This document shows positions 33,496-42,983 of a stretch of DNA of 64,000 bases, piece after piece. The number at the start of each line of letters is the position of its first letter. Positions within the stretch are counted from its first letter, which is position 1. Both the position numbers and the translations under genes were made by a program. The notes beneath the pieces are model-generated. The model saw nothing but the letters and a program-made list of their open reading frames with translations, was not told the DNA's origin and did not search any database. Origin of the DNA: Nostoc commune NIES-4072 (GTDB lineage Bacteria > Cyanobacteriota > Cyanobacteriia > Cyanobacteriales > Nostocaceae); NCBI RefSeq assembly GCF_003113895.1, contig NZ_BDUD01000001.1:1401821-1465820 (forward strand), written 5' to 3'.

Positions 33496-34302
33496 CCAAT
33501 CACTCCAGCTACCAGCATAAAGTTTACCCTTGCTAATGCCAGCTAATTCTAAAGAAAGTAAATTTACGCAAGCAGTAACGCCAGAACCACAATAAACCAA
33601 GATTTCCTCGGCTGTTTCTAGCTGTTCCCAGCGACGGCGTTGTTCCGGTTGAGGCAGTAGGTAGCCGGAAGAGTCTGTAACTTCTTGCCAAGGATAGTTG
33701 ACTGCACCGGGAATATGCCCGGCAATTTTATCAATTGGCTCTCGTTCACCTCGATAGCGATCGCTTTCTCTTGAATCTACCAATACTACCTCATGGCTAT
33801 CTTTGCGACTTTTGACCTCTGTAATATCTACCACCTTTTCTGTTTGTACTTGAGCTACAAACGTACCCATCCGGGGTTGAGGAACAACATCCGTAACAGG
33901 ATAGCCAGCTTTTTGCCATCCAGCAAAGCCTCCATCCAGTACTGCTACTTGTTCATGCCCTAGATAGCGCAAAAGCCACCATAGACGAGCCGCAAAGGCA
34001 AAGCGCGAATCATCATAAGCTACAACTAAACTTTTTTGGGAATTTACCCCAATCGCTGCCAATTTGTTAGCGATATCATTGGGGTTAGGTAAAGGATGTC
34101 TCCCACCATGTTTACCCACTGGACTGGAAAGATCCTGATTCAAATCTAGATAATATGACCCATTTATATGACTTGTTTGGTACTGTTGTTGCCCTAGTTG
34201 TGGATCGGCTAGAGAAAAGCGACAATCCACAATAACGATTTGCGGATCTTCTAGATGTTCAAATAGCCAAGCTGGCGAAACAACAAATTGAGGGTTGGGC
34301 AT
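33484..34302 (-). CDS. Thiosulfate / 3-mercaptopyruvate sulfurtransferase
   Basis: This 272-residue tandem-rhodanese protein has an N-terminal inactive domain (VVSPAWLFEHLEDPQIVIVD...) and a C-terminal active domain. The catalytic cysteine is Cys238 in LVYCGSGVTACVN; the CGSGVTA loop fits 3-mercaptopyruvate sulfurtransferases. It transfers sulfane sulfur to cyanide or thiols in the cytosol. The ATG at 34302 is chosen; the frame stays open 14 codons further, but those codons are heptamer repeat DNA reading as MPNAQFP. The first codons at 34302 are themselves repeat-like (MPNPQF), so the repeat array touches the real N-terminus. Confidence 0.9.
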   Translation of the reverse strand: MPNPQFVVSPAWLFEHLEDPQIVIVDCRFSLADPQLGQQQYQTSHINGSYYLDLNQDLSSPVGKHGGRHPLPNPNDIANKLAAIGVNSQKSLVVAYDDSRFAFAARLWWLLRYLGHEQVAVLDGGFAGWQKAGYPVTDVVPQPRMGTFVAQVQTEKVVDITEVKSRKDSHEVVLVDSRESDRYRGEREPIDKIAGHIPGAVNYPWQEVTDSSGYLLPQPEQRRRWEQLETAEEILVYCGSGVTACVNLLSLELAGISKGKLYAGSWSDWISY

Positions 34303-34345
34303 TGGGAATGGGGCATTGGGCATGGGGAATTGGGCATTGGGCAAA
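34303..34345. repeat. Heptamer repeats (GGGCATT/GGGAATG) at a gene start
   Basis: The array abuts and partly extends the reading frame of the sulfurtransferase gene, and would hold or replace its ribosome-binding region. Confidence 0.75.
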
Positions 34346-34464
34346 ACAGTTCTGAGTAAATAAGTGAGATTTTCCCCACTCAGTACGGGCTAAACCATAG
34401 CTATCCGCTAACAGCACTCAGTACTCCTGAAGGGGATTAGTGATTATTTAGTTTTATTTGTAAA

Positions 34465-35385
34465 ATGTCAGACTTAGAAAATTTTACACCTAAGTTAACA
34501 GCAGATGGTTCTTTCACCTTTGTTTCTCAAGAGTTTGGTGAATCCTTTCACAGCCATTATGGTGCAAAGCAGGAGAGTTTTTTCAAGTTTGTGGAACCTA
34601 CTCAACTGACTACAGTCGCTCAAAAACCAGTTTTGCGACTCTTGGATATTTGTTATGGTCTAGGATATAACACGGCTGCTGCTTTGCAGACAATTTGGGC
34701 AGTAAATCCTAACTGTTTTGTTGAAGTAATTGGTTTAGAACTGAATCCAGCAGTGCCACAAGCTGCGATCGCTCATCAGTTGTTCGACAATTGGAACTGT
34801 AACTATATTGAAATTTTGTCCCAGCTAGCAAATGATCATCAAGTGCAAACACCTTGTCTAAAAGCAAAGCTATTAATTGGGGATGCTAGAACTACGATAA
34901 CCCTATTACGTCAGTCGGGGTTCTGGGCAGATGCAATTTTCCTTGATCCCTTTTCACCACCTCAATGTCCTCAATTATGGACTGTTGAATTTATTAAACA
35001 AGTGTCATTGTGTTTACATCAAGATGGTTTATTAGCCACCTATTCTTGTGCTGCTGCTGTACGCACAGCACTTTTGTCTGCTGGTTTGGTAATCATCTCT
35101 ACCCCACCAGTGGGGAGGCGATCGCCTGGTACTGTGGCAGCCCATTCTAACAGCACTCAGCACTGGCTCAACCATAGCTATATGCTCTCACAACCTGAAA
35201 AAGAACACTTGCTAACCCGTGCTGCTATTCCCTATCGCGATCCTGAATTAAGCGATTCAACCGAAGTCATAATAATGCGGCGGCAACAAGAGCAACAAGC
35301 CTCTTCACTCGAACCTACCTCCCATTGGCGAAAAAGGTGGTTATTGGGAACACAAGGCAGAGATTTTATAGGAACTAGTTTATAG
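34465..35385 (+). CDS. MnmC-like tRNA methyltransferase (MnmD domain)
   Basis: This 306-residue SAM-dependent methyltransferase of the DUF752/MnmD family has the family start TADGSFTFVSQEFGESFHSH and YGAKQESFFKFV. The SAM loop is LLDICYGLGYNTAAAL near 60, and the catalytic region is AIFLDPFSPPQCPQLW near 170. MnmD methylates the aminomethyl group of wobble-position 5-aminomethyl-2-thiouridine in tRNA. The fused FAD oxidase domain of proteobacterial MnmC is absent, as is usual in cyanobacteria. It is divergent from the sulfurtransferase gene, about 160 bp apart. Confidence 0.85.
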   Translation: MSDLENFTPKLTADGSFTFVSQEFGESFHSHYGAKQESFFKFVEPTQLTTVAQKPVLRLLDICYGLGYNTAAALQTIWAVNPNCFVEVIGLELNPAVPQAAIAHQLFDNWNCNYIEILSQLANDHQVQTPCLKAKLLIGDARTTITLLRQSGFWADAIFLDPFSPPQCPQLWTVEFIKQVSLCLHQDGLLATYSCAAAVRTALLSAGLVIISTPPVGRRSPGTVAAHSNSTQHWLNHSYMLSQPEKEHLLTRAAIPYRDPELSDSTEVIIMRRQQEQQASSLEPTSHWRKRWLLGTQGRDFIGTSL

Positions 35386-36129
35386 TTCGGTTGAGATGTC
35401 TAAAACGGGCGTAGCTGCGGCAATTGCAATAGAGACAAGGTATCAGCCAGGAAGGCAGATAATTCAGATGGGGATTCGACACTTCTCTTTTTTGCCAAAA
35501 ATTCTGATTTATTTTCCAGATAAGCCAACAACTTTTTACAAGCTAATAGGGTTAATTATGTGGTAGCATTTAATACTACATACTATTTGACAGTAATAAA
35601 ATACTGCTATAACTGAATAAGTAAAAAGCTATAGGATTACTATTTGATTTTTGAACGAAATTAAGTATTGTAGAGTGTGTTAGAACGGAGTTCGTAACGC
35701 ACTATGAACACGAGTTTGATGCCGTACTCTCTGTGCTAACACATCCTACGTATATTTTCAGAAATCAAACCGGATTCCTATATATACCTAAATGATTACC
35801 ATAAAGACTTAACATTCAAAACTGGGTATCTTAATATAAAACAAGCGATTAGAAGGCTTTTTAGGGCCGTTCAATGAAAAAATATCCGTGAAAAACCTGA
35901 TTTAAGATTTGTGTCAATTAATCATACTGTAATTAGAAGCAAAACAAAAAAATTGACAGCAAGATACCCCTTGTTTGTAACATAAAACAGAGATGGTGCG
36001 AAAAACTTAGATCCGCAGTTTGACATAATGCATAATCCCTATTAAAACTCTGGCTCAGATATAGTTGAATATTAAATTTGTTTTTGAAATTTGACACTGT
36101 TAACTTGTGCAAAAAACTGGAGTGCCTTT
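35386..36129. other. Non-coding region before the HD-GYP gene
   Basis: About 740 bp, AT-rich, holding the repeat at 35670-35749 and the promoter of the regulator gene. No gene was seen. Confidence 0.5.
35670..35749. repeat. Palindromic repeat GTAGAGTGTGTTAG...CTAACACATCCTAC
   Basis: An 80-bp element with 14-bp inverted ends (two mismatches) and internal GTAACGCAC. It belongs to the GTAGGGTGTGTTAG-type interspersed repeats common in cyanobacteria. Confidence 0.7.
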
Positions 36130-37365
36130 GTGATTCAATGGAAATCCAACCATACAGGCTTTACAGAAGAAATTGTTAGTGGGCCAAACCCCATTAGCAC
36201 AGTGAAGAGTATCGGTTCAAATCATGCCGTAGGATCACAAAATAATGTGGAGGCTTATTCTTTAGGCTTATCTCAAGAAGACCTTATGCTTAAAGATAAC
36301 CAAGCAGTGTCTTCTTGGATAAAAGCTGATGTTAATTGTGGTGATAATTCATTGGTTTCTAGAACGCTACAAGCTAAAGGTTCTAAAGTGAATGGGTTTG
36401 ATTTAGATCCGCCGAAAATTTTAGTAGTTGACGATCATGCCGCCAGTCGCATGACTGCTGTTGCTCTTTTGGGGATGGAAGGATACGAAGTGATTGAGGC
36501 GGATAGTGGTTCTACTGTTGTAGGATTGGTAACTCAAAAACAACCAGATTTGATTTTGCTGGATGTGATGATGCCAGGAATGGATGGATTTGAAGTGTGC
36601 CAATTACTCAAGCAGGATGAGCAGACTAGGCTAATCCCGGTAATTTTTATTACGGCTTTAAATGACAGGCGATCGCGTATTCGGGGAATTGAAGTTGGGG
36701 CAGATGATTTTCTCACCAAACCCTTTGATCGTGTGGAACTGGCGGCGCGTGTAAAGTCCTTAGTTCGGCAGAAGCGTCTGAACGAAGATTTAGAACATGC
36801 CGAACAAGTATTATTTTCTATTGCCATGTCGATTGAAAGCCGCGATCCCAATACAGGCAATCATTGTGAACGCTTGGTAAAGCTGGGACAAGCTTTTGGT
36901 GAATACCTCAATTTTTCACGTTACCAAATTCGAGATTTGATGTGGGGTGGTTATCTCCATGATATTGGTAAAGTAGGTATTCCCGATGCCGTGCTGCTGA
37001 AAAAAGGCAAACTTACCCCCGAAGATTGGCAGGTCATGCGGCAGCATGTTCTGATTGGAGAAAAAATCTGCCAGCCACTACGCAGTATGCGGGGTGTAAT
37101 TCCGATTATTCGTCATCATCACGAACGCTGGGATGGCTCAGGCTACCCTGATGGTCTCAAAGAAGATGATATTCCTTACCTGGCGCAAGTATTTCAGTTA
37201 ATTGATATTTTCGATGCTCTAACCAGCGAACGACCTTACAAAAAAGCTTTTAATTCAGTAGAAGCACTTTCAGTGATGCAGAAAGAAACTGATTTTGGTT
37301 GGCGTAATCCCAAACTAATGCAGCAATTTACCGAGTTTATTCTCTCCTATTATGAAAACGAGTAG
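36130..37365 (+). CDS. Response regulator with HD-GYP phosphodiesterase domain
   Basis: This roughly 411-residue protein starts at GTG 36130 (a TTG at 36091 and later starts are possible; the first 90 residues are poorly conserved in character). A receiver domain lies at about 95-215 with phosphate-accepting Asp145 (LILLDVMMPGMDG) and the KPF lysine. An HD-GYP domain follows at about 225-405 with His277-Asp278 (GGYLHDIGKVGIPD), the HHHERWDGSGYPDG loop including Gly338-Tyr-Pro340, and DIFDALTSERPY. HD-GYP enzymes hydrolyse cyclic di-GMP, here probably switched by phosphorylation from a kinase encoded elsewhere. Confidence 0.92.
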   Translation: MIQWKSNHTGFTEEIVSGPNPISTVKSIGSNHAVGSQNNVEAYSLGLSQEDLMLKDNQAVSSWIKADVNCGDNSLVSRTLQAKGSKVNGFDLDPPKILVVDDHAASRMTAVALLGMEGYEVIEADSGSTVVGLVTQKQPDLILLDVMMPGMDGFEVCQLLKQDEQTRLIPVIFITALNDRRSRIRGIEVGADDFLTKPFDRVELAARVKSLVRQKRLNEDLEHAEQVLFSIAMSIESRDPNTGNHCERLVKLGQAFGEYLNFSRYQIRDLMWGGYLHDIGKVGIPDAVLLKKGKLTPEDWQVMRQHVLIGEKICQPLRSMRGVIPIIRHHHERWDGSGYPDGLKEDDIPYLAQVFQLIDIFDALTSERPYKKAFNSVEALSVMQKETDFGWRNPKLMQQFTEFILSYYENE

Positions 37366-37524
37366 GGAGTAAAAAATTTTGTAGCTGCCGCGAGCGGCGA
37401 AAATTGATATAATCCTGACTCATTGTATATTTCGGTCTTCTATGATTAGCTGGTATGATTTGAGCCAATATTTTAAAGTACCAACAGCATTAATCATAAT
37501 TTCACTGATAGCTGATAGCTAATT

Positions 37525-38877
37525 ATGGTAGTTGTAGCAATTCTAGCGGCGGGACGCGGCACACGGATGAAATCACGCTTACCCAAGGTTTTACATTCTT
37601 TGGGTGGGCGATCGCTAGTCGAAAGAGTTCTCGAAAGTGTAGAACCACTTTCGCCCTCACGGCGAATCGTGATTGTGGGATATCAATCTGAGGAAGTGCA
37701 AGCCGCCATGCATTCAATTCCCAGTTTGGAGTTTGTTGAACAGACTGTGCAACTAGGTACAGGTCATGCCATCCAGCAATTACTCCCTCACTTGGAAGAC
37801 TACACTGGGGATTTGCTAGTACTTAACGGTGATTTACCGTTAATACGTAGCGAAACCCTCAAGCAGATGTTACAAACTCACACCCGAAATCAGAACGCCG
37901 CCACTATTCTGACCTCAAACCTACCCGACCCCACGGGCTACGGGCGAGTTTTTTGTAACGATGAAAATATTGTGCAGCAAATGGTCGAACACAAAGATTG
38001 TACTGCTGCTCAAAGACAAAATCACCGGATTAACGCTGGAGTTTACTGCTTCCGTTGGCCAGATTTAGCAAAGGTGCTTCCCCACCTACAAGCAAACAAT
38101 GCTCAAAAAGAATACTATCTCACTGATGCTGTGACTCAAGTGGGAAAAGTTATGGCAGTGGATGTGGAAGATTACCAAGAAATTCTTGGCATTAATGATC
38201 GCTTGCAACTAGCAACAGCCTACGAGATTTTGCAAAGGCGAGTCAAGGAAAAATGGATGCTGGCGGGTGTCACTCTCATCGACCCCACCAGCATCACCAT
38301 TGATGAAACTGTAGAATTACAGCCGGATGTAATTATTGAACCCCAAACTCATCTGCGGGGAAATACAGTGATTCAATCAAGTTGTCACATTGGCCCAGGA
38401 AGTTTGATTGAAAATAGCCAGTTGGCTGAAAATGTCACGGTGCAATATTCAGTGGTGACAGATAGCACTGTGCAGGCGGGAAGTCGAATTGGCCCTTATG
38501 CTCATTTGCGCGGTCAGGTAGAAGTGGGTGCTGGTTGCCGTGTAGGTAATTTTGTGGAATTGAAAAATACGCAATTAGGCGATCGCACTAATGCAGCACA
38601 TTTGTCCTATATAGGTGATACGGTCGTCGGCAATCAGGTGAATATTGGTGCAGGTACAATTACTGCCAATTATGACGGCGTGAAGAAACACCGTACCAAA
38701 ATAGGCGATCGGACAAAAACGGGTTCCAATAGCGTTTTAGTAGCTCCACTCACCTTGGGAGATGATGTCTACGTAGCTGCTGGTTCCACTGTTACAGAAG
38801 ATGTGCCTAATGATTCTTTGGTAATTGCCCGTAGTCGTCAGGTGGTAAAACCAGCTTGGCGCAAGAAAAGCCAATAA
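37525..38877 (+). CDS. glmU: Bifunctional UDP-GlcNAc pyrophosphorylase / GlcN-1-P acetyltransferase
   Basis: This 450-residue cytosolic enzyme supplies UDP-N-acetylglucosamine for peptidoglycan and lipopolysaccharide. The N-terminal uridyltransferase starts [20 protein letters not shown], with [10 protein letters not shown] as the metal-binding region. The C-terminal left-handed beta-helix acetyltransferase (from about 250) shows hexapeptide repeats and [18 protein letters not shown], then [11 protein letters not shown] and [17 protein letters not shown], all core GlmU segments. Length normal; transcribed alone, 160 bp after the HD-GYP gene. Confidence 0.97.
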   Translation: MVVVAILAAGRGTRMKSRLPKVLHSLGGRSLVERVLESVEPLSPSRRIVIVGYQSEEVQAAMHSIPSLEFVEQTVQLGTGHAIQQLLPHLEDYTGDLLVLNGDLPLIRSETLKQMLQTHTRNQNAATILTSNLPDPTGYGRVFCNDENIVQQMVEHKDCTAAQRQNHRINAGVYCFRWPDLAKVLPHLQANNAQKEYYLTDAVTQVGKVMAVDVEDYQEILGINDRLQLATAYEILQRRVKEKWMLAGVTLIDPTSITIDETVELQPDVIIEPQTHLRGNTVIQSSCHIGPGSLIENSQLAENVTVQYSVVTDSTVQAGSRIGPYAHLRGQVEVGAGCRVGNFVELKNTQLGDRTNAAHLSYIGDTVVGNQVNIGAGTITANYDGVKKHRTKIGDRTKTGSNSVLVAPLTLGDDVYVAAGSTVTEDVPNDSLVIARSRQVVKPAWRKKSQ

Positions 38878-38924
38878 AGCGATAATTAAATCATCAGATT
38901 AGCTGATTCAACTAAAGGTAAAAA

Positions 38925-39152
38925 ATGAGAAAAACACAACAACTTACCGCGATTATTGAGCGCGAGGAAAAAGGCTATGTATCGCTTTGTCCAGAATTAG
39001 ATATTGCTAGCCAAGGTGACACTATCGAAGAAGCACGCAGTAATTTGGTTGAGGCATTGGAATTATTTTTTGAGACAGCTGACCCCTCTGAAATCCAAGA
39101 TCGGCTAATTACAGAAGTCTTTATTACACGCTTAGAGGTAAGTGTTGGGTAA
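38925..39152 (+). CDS. hicB: HicB-family antitoxin
   Basis: This 75-residue small protein has the HicB fold: LTAIIEREEKGYVSLCPELD, then IASQGDTIEEARSNLVEALE. It would neutralise the HicA mRNA interferase and repress its own promoter. The next reading frame begins inside its last codons and is a hicA gene broken by a 94-bp mobile element, so this antitoxin is now without its toxin. It lies 48 bp after glmU. Confidence 0.88.
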   Translation: MRKTQQLTAIIEREEKGYVSLCPELDIASQGDTIEEARSNLVEALELFFETADPSEIQDRLITEVFITRLEVSVG

Positions 39153-39465
39153 GCTGCGCGTTCTTTCGGGTGGGGAAGTGTGTCCAATTTTAGAGATGCA
39201 TGGCTTTGTGCAAGTACGCCAGCATGGTAGCCATATTATGATGCAACAGCGAACAGAAGACTCAACTTAGGACTTACGCAAAAAGTACTAAAAAGCTTAA
39301 TTTATCGAACCGCCAAGACGCCAAGAACGCCAAGAATCGTAGAGTTTGCGTAAGTCCTAAACTGTAACCGTTCCTGTTCCTAATTATGACGAGCTTCGTG
39401 TCGGTACTTTACGATCTATTATTCGCCAGTCAGGATTGCCACGCGCTCTTTTTGAAGTGAATTAG
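39142..39465 (+). pseudogene. hicA: HicA-family toxin gene interrupted by a 94-bp MITE
   Basis: The 5' part reads LGKLRVLSGGEVCPILEMHG and FVQVRQHGSHIMMQQRTEDS, including the catalytic histidine region GSHIMM. It then meets an in-frame TAG formed by the first bases of the element at 39267. After the element the frame resumes as TVTVPVPNYDELRVGTLRSI and IRQSGLPRALFEVN and ends at 39465. Removing 96 bp (element plus a 2-base duplication) restores a normal 75-residue HicA. GTG 39142 or TTG 39145 is the likely start, overlapping the hicB stop. The toxin is inactivated. Confidence 0.9.
39267..39360 (+). mobile_element. 94-bp palindromic MITE, copy 1 (inside hicA)
   Basis: The ends are TTAGGACTTACGCA and its exact complement TGCGTAAGTCCTAA. 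The inside contains AAAAGCTTAATTT and CGAACCGCCAAGACGCCAAG. Two more copies lie at 41313 and 63300. It splits the hicA reading frame. Confidence 0.9.
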
Positions 39466-39616
39466 CAGAAGGTGCAGTTAAGCAATCTCATGGTTAATGA
39501 GGTTCCTAATGCACCCTTGTATCTTAGTTATTTCACCGCTCAAGTACAATCAAATGGTTTGTATGGTTTTAGCTTGTCCCATTTGAGTCATCAGAGCAAG
39601 ACAAACCCAATTTAGT

Positions 39617-40039
39617 ATGGAAGAACTGCTAGAACTTAGGCAATTTCTAGAACAAGGCAAAATCCATGAGGCGTTGCTGTTGGTGGATGAGTTAGAAGAA
39701 ATGAGCCTTGGTGACAAAATCAATAAAATTGATAGTTATGGTGTAATTCTGCTCATCCATTTAATTAAACAAAAGACCGAAAAACGTTCTACTCGCTCTT
39801 GGGATGTTTCAATAGAAAATACAGTCCGTGAAATAAATAAAATAAACAAGCGCCGCAAATTCGGTGGTTATTACTTGAATCAGGCAGAATTAATCGATAT
39901 TCTGCAACAAGCATATCAAGTGGCACTAAAAAGAGCGGCGCTAGAAGCTTTTGAGGGGCGTTATGAAGCCGAAGAATTGGCTGCAATGGTTGACCAGGAA
40001 GAAATCTTAACTCAGGCGCTAGAATTTATTCAACAATAG
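39617..40039 (+). CDS. DUF29 family protein
   Basis: This 140-residue helical protein of the DUF29 family, which is common in multiple copies in cyanobacteria, has as family segments MEELLELRQFLEQGKIHEAL, EMSLGDKINKIDSYGVILL, LIKQKTEKRSTRSWDVSI and RAALEAFEGRYEAEELA. No catalytic motif, signal peptide or membrane helix is seen. Function unknown. It overlaps the convergent isoaspartyl peptidase gene by 10 bp at the 3' ends. Confidence 0.87.
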   Translation: MEELLELRQFLEQGKIHEALLLVDELEEMSLGDKINKIDSYGVILLIHLIKQKTEKRSTRSWDVSIENTVREINKINKRRKFGGYYLNQAELIDILQQAYQVALKRAALEAFEGRYEAEELAAMVDQEEILTQALEFIQQ

Positions 40040-40983
40040 CCAATCAATTCACTATCATTCCATTCCAAAGTGTCACCAATTTTTTCGCCGTCATGGTAGG
40101 CGGCGAGTAAAATTTCGCTAGTTTTACCCCAAGCGATCGCTCCACTAGCATCTAAGGCGATCGCTCCCAAATCCCGTTTGTTCTGGTGCGCTTCTCCAAA
40201 GGATCGCTGCATCGCCTCCTTCAAGGACATCCCATCAGTGACACGTACTACAATTCGGGGAGCTAGACACTCATCAATGATATCTTCGCCAATGCCAGTA
40301 CAGCTAACACCCGCATTACTAGTAGCATAATTACCGGCTGGCATCGCAGAATCACTTACCCTGCCAATCCGCTCAAAGCCCTTACCACCAGTAGAAGTGC
40401 CAGCAGCTAGCCTACCAGATGCATCTAAAGCTACCACACCGATGGTTCCGCGTCCGGCATTGCTGGTTTCTAACAGTTCGGGTTCTGCTACCACGCCAGC
40501 CATTGCGCTTTTAAAATTATCCTGGCGCTCTTGTATCCATTCTTGTAACCGCAAATCAGTTAAAGCGTTATAGCTGGGAAGTTGCATTTCCCGCGCCAAC
40601 TCAGCCGAACCGAAATCTGATAGCACTCGGTCTGGCGAGTTTTGTAAAAATTGTGCTAACTCAATGGGATTTTTCACCCGTGAAATATTAATTACACCAC
40701 TAAACCGCCCTAATGCGCCATCCATCAGGGAAGCACTCATGCGGATTTGCCCATCAGATTGGAGTACTGAACCAGTACCAGCATTAAAGCGGGGATTATC
40801 TTCGAGCATGTGGCAACCATGCACCACCGCCTCTGAGGCAGTTGCTCCGCATAATAGTAGAGAATAGACTTCTTCTATCACTGTATGGAGCGATCGGCGC
40901 ACCGCCTCCAATCCGCCTTTACCGTGGAGAGAACTACCAGCCCCCCCATGAATAATTAATTTAGGTTGCACCTGTGACTCCAT
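40030..40983 (-). CDS. iaaA: Isoaspartyl peptidase / L-asparaginase (plant type)
   Basis: This 317-residue Ntn-hydrolase cleaves itself to expose Thr180 in NAGRG-TIGVVALD. The N-terminal part has LIIHGGAGSS and NPRFNAGTGSVLQSDG, and the beta subunit has LAAGTSTGGKGFERIGRVSD and GEDIIDECLAPRIV. It degrades isoaspartyl dipeptides and asparagine, and in cyanobacteria releases amino acids from beta-aspartyl-arginine during cyanophycin use; the last point is family knowledge. Its start overlaps the stop of the DUF2256 gene by one base, so the two are coupled. Confidence 0.95.
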   Translation of the reverse strand: MESQVQPKLIIHGGAGSSLHGKGGLEAVRRSLHTVIEEVYSLLLCGATASEAVVHGCHMLEDNPRFNAGTGSVLQSDGQIRMSASLMDGALGRFSGVINISRVKNPIELAQFLQNSPDRVLSDFGSAELAREMQLPSYNALTDLRLQEWIQERQDNFKSAMAGVVAEPELLETSNAGRGTIGVVALDASGRLAAGTSTGGKGFERIGRVSDSAMPAGNYATSNAGVSCTGIGEDIIDECLAPRIVVRVTDGMSLKEAMQRSFGEAHQNKRDLGAIALDASGAIAWGKTSEILLAAYHDGEKIGDTLEWNDSELIGYC

Positions 40984-41177
40984 TAATCTCTTGCGCTATT
41001 TGCGTCTGTGTTGCGGTTAGTTTCATTTTGAGCTTCAGAACGGCGACGGCGACAACGTTCTGAGCAGTATTTCACATCGTCCCAACAATCTTGCCACTTT
41101 TTACGCCATGTAAAAGGACGTTGACATACCGGACAGATTTTTGTAGGTAGGTCAGATTTAGAACGAACACGTCCCAT
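40983..41177 (-). CDS. DUF2256 zinc-ribbon protein
   Basis: This 64-residue basic protein has a likely zinc-binding site of Cys15-x2-Cys18 (CPVCQRPFTWRKKWQDCW) and YCSERCRRRR. This is the DUF2256 pattern. Function unknown; the family often sits next to unrelated metabolic or photolyase-type genes. It is the first gene of a two-gene transcript with iaaA. The upstream 135 bp separate it from a MITE copy. Confidence 0.9.
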   Translation of the reverse strand: MGRVRSKSDLPTKICPVCQRPFTWRKKWQDCWDDVKYCSERCRRRRSEAQNETNRNTDANSARD

Positions 41178-41710
41178 ATAAATGCTGTGTAGATGAGAAG
41201 TTTATTTCTGAGAGAGATGGAAAATAATTATAACCAGTTTGCTATGAAGGGAGGAAACTTTTGGCAAATAAATATAATGTCAATCTATCCTTAGAATTAT
41301 TTTTTAGCTACGTTAGGACTTACGCAAAAATTGCTAAAAAGCTTAATTTCTCGAACCGCCAAGACGCCAAGAGCGCCGAGAATTCGTAGAGTGTGCGTAA
41401 GTCCTATACGTGTATAGGAATATAGAACTAAGCTAATCGTCATTCATTTTTTCAGAATGATTCGCTTGTAGTGAGCGGTTCCAGACCTGCTTTTATGCAA
41501 CTTAAATGCTCATTAGCTTATAAGCAGAAATACTGACAAAATCAGATGTAGTGTACATGTATTAAATAAGTCTTACAATTAGAAACTAGAAAAGTAAGTA
41601 AGTTTTGGTGTAAAAAGTGAGTAGTAGGAGCTAATAAGCTGTGAGGCACTTCAGTAATAACCGCACTATTTACGCATACAATACTAGAGACAAAACACTT
41701 CAGTCCAACT
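41178..41710. other. Non-coding region with MITE copy 2
   Basis: About 530 bp between the divergent DUF2256 and DUF4331 genes. It contains the 94-bp element at 41313-41406 and otherwise AT-rich DNA that must hold both promoters. Confidence 0.5.
41313..41406 (+). mobile_element. 94-bp palindromic MITE, copy 2
   Basis: The ends are TTAGGACTTACGCA and TGCGTAAGTCCTA, with the internal sequence close to copy 1 (GAACCGCCAAGACGCCAAGA). It is flanked by TACG on both sides, a possible 4-bp target duplication. It lies between genes. Confidence 0.85.
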
Positions 41711-42979
41711 ATGAGAATAAATGCTCAGAGTCTCACCTCTTTTATACCAACTCAAGGGTGGGTACTTGTAGATAAACTAGTCCAAAATATGGCATTTTTT
41801 CGGATCAAGCGATCGCTGACTGGAGCTACTCGTTTTTTTCGTACTATAGTGGCATTTGTCGCTATTTTGCTTGTAGTCCTAACCTATGCAACCCCTCAAG
41901 CTTTAGCCTCAGACCACCAGGACACAATTTTTCTTGCCAGTAGGCTTACTGCTGCGGATCTCACAGATTTGTTTGTGTTTGAGAGTCCGACAAACCCCAA
42001 AAATGTTGTCTTAGTGATGGATTTCGACCCTCTGATCGTTTCTGGTGAAAACAGACCATTTGAGCCAAATATTCTTTATCAGTTCAAGATTGATAACACT
42101 GGCGACAGTATTGAAGATGTTGTACTTCAATTCAATATAAATGGTAAAGGCTCACAGCAAACTGTCACAGTGCGCGGCCCAAGTAGTCCAATCAAAGTAG
42201 GAACAACGTCAGCTTTGCTTCCAGTAAGTTGGACAGGGCAACTTAACCAAACATTCTCCGCATCTAACGGCATCAAGTTCTTTGTTGGCACACGCAAAGA
42301 CCCATTCTTTTTCGATCTGGAACAATTCTTCAAAATCATCCCAGATCGTAATTATAATATTCAGCCTAATCCCAATCCTCCCTTCACAGTTCTTACCTTC
42401 AGACCACCTGGACAAGCACAAGACACTCTAGCCCCATTCAATGTTCACTCAATTATTGTCGAGCTACCCAGGAAACTGCTTGGTACAGGCAAGATTGGTG
42501 CTTGGATAACAACTAGTGTTAGAACTCCTAGACTCAGAAACGGAAATTTAGCTCAGATTGAGCGGTTAGCAGTTCCAGCCCTGAATGAACTTTTTATGGA
42601 CTACAAGGATCATAATAATAGTAATCTTCAGACACCAACACAAGACGCTAGCAATCAATCCCAATTCATTCAAACCTTTGTGAAAGCGATTGGTAGACCT
42701 CAAGGCATAGCCGATGCAGTGATCTCAGTAGCGATTCCTGATGTGATCCAAGCAGACCTTTCTAAACCTAGCGGTACTTATTTTGGTACTCAATTAGCCA
42801 ACAACTTTGGTGGTAGAAGACCAAAAGATGACGTAATTGATGTCACAGCATCTGTTGTCTTTGGTAATGCAGTTACAGGGATTACCGCAGGACAAATTCC
42901 GGCGCTGACTAGCGATAATGTTGGGCCTAATAATGCTAACTTTCTTCCTACCTTCCCTTATTTAGGTAATCCTTTGTAA
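41711..42979 (+). CDS. DUF4331 family exported protein
   Basis: This protein has up to 422 residues; an internal ATG at 41789 (MAFFRIKRSL) would give a standard signal peptide with the hydrophobic core VAFVAILLVVLTYATPQA and cleavage before SDHQDT. The mature part is a DUF4331 beta-rich domain: SDHQDTIFLASRLTAADLTD, LFVFESPTNPKNVVLVMDFD and the C-terminal RRPKDDVIDVTASVVFGN. Function unknown. It is followed after 4 bp by a TPR protein and then a nickel/cobalt-type exporter, an arrangement that suggests a joint role in metal handling at the cell envelope. Confidence 0.85.
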   Translation: MRINAQSLTSFIPTQGWVLVDKLVQNMAFFRIKRSLTGATRFFRTIVAFVAILLVVLTYATPQALASDHQDTIFLASRLTAADLTDLFVFESPTNPKNVVLVMDFDPLIVSGENRPFEPNILYQFKIDNTGDSIEDVVLQFNINGKGSQQTVTVRGPSSPIKVGTTSALLPVSWTGQLNQTFSASNGIKFFVGTRKDPFFFDLEQFFKIIPDRNYNIQPNPNPPFTVLTFRPPGQAQDTLAPFNVHSIIVELPRKLLGTGKIGAWITTSVRTPRLRNGNLAQIERLAVPALNELFMDYKDHNNSNLQTPTQDASNQSQFIQTFVKAIGRPQGIADAVISVAIPDVIQADLSKPSGTYFGTQLANNFGGRRPKDDVIDVTASVVFGNAVTGITAGQIPALTSDNVGPNNANFLPTFPYLGNPL

Positions 42980-42983
42980 GGTT

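Noticed and set aside
39490..39615. A 41-residue frame between hicA and the DUF29 gene
   Set aside because: No start signal and no recognisable motif; probably chance or a remnant.
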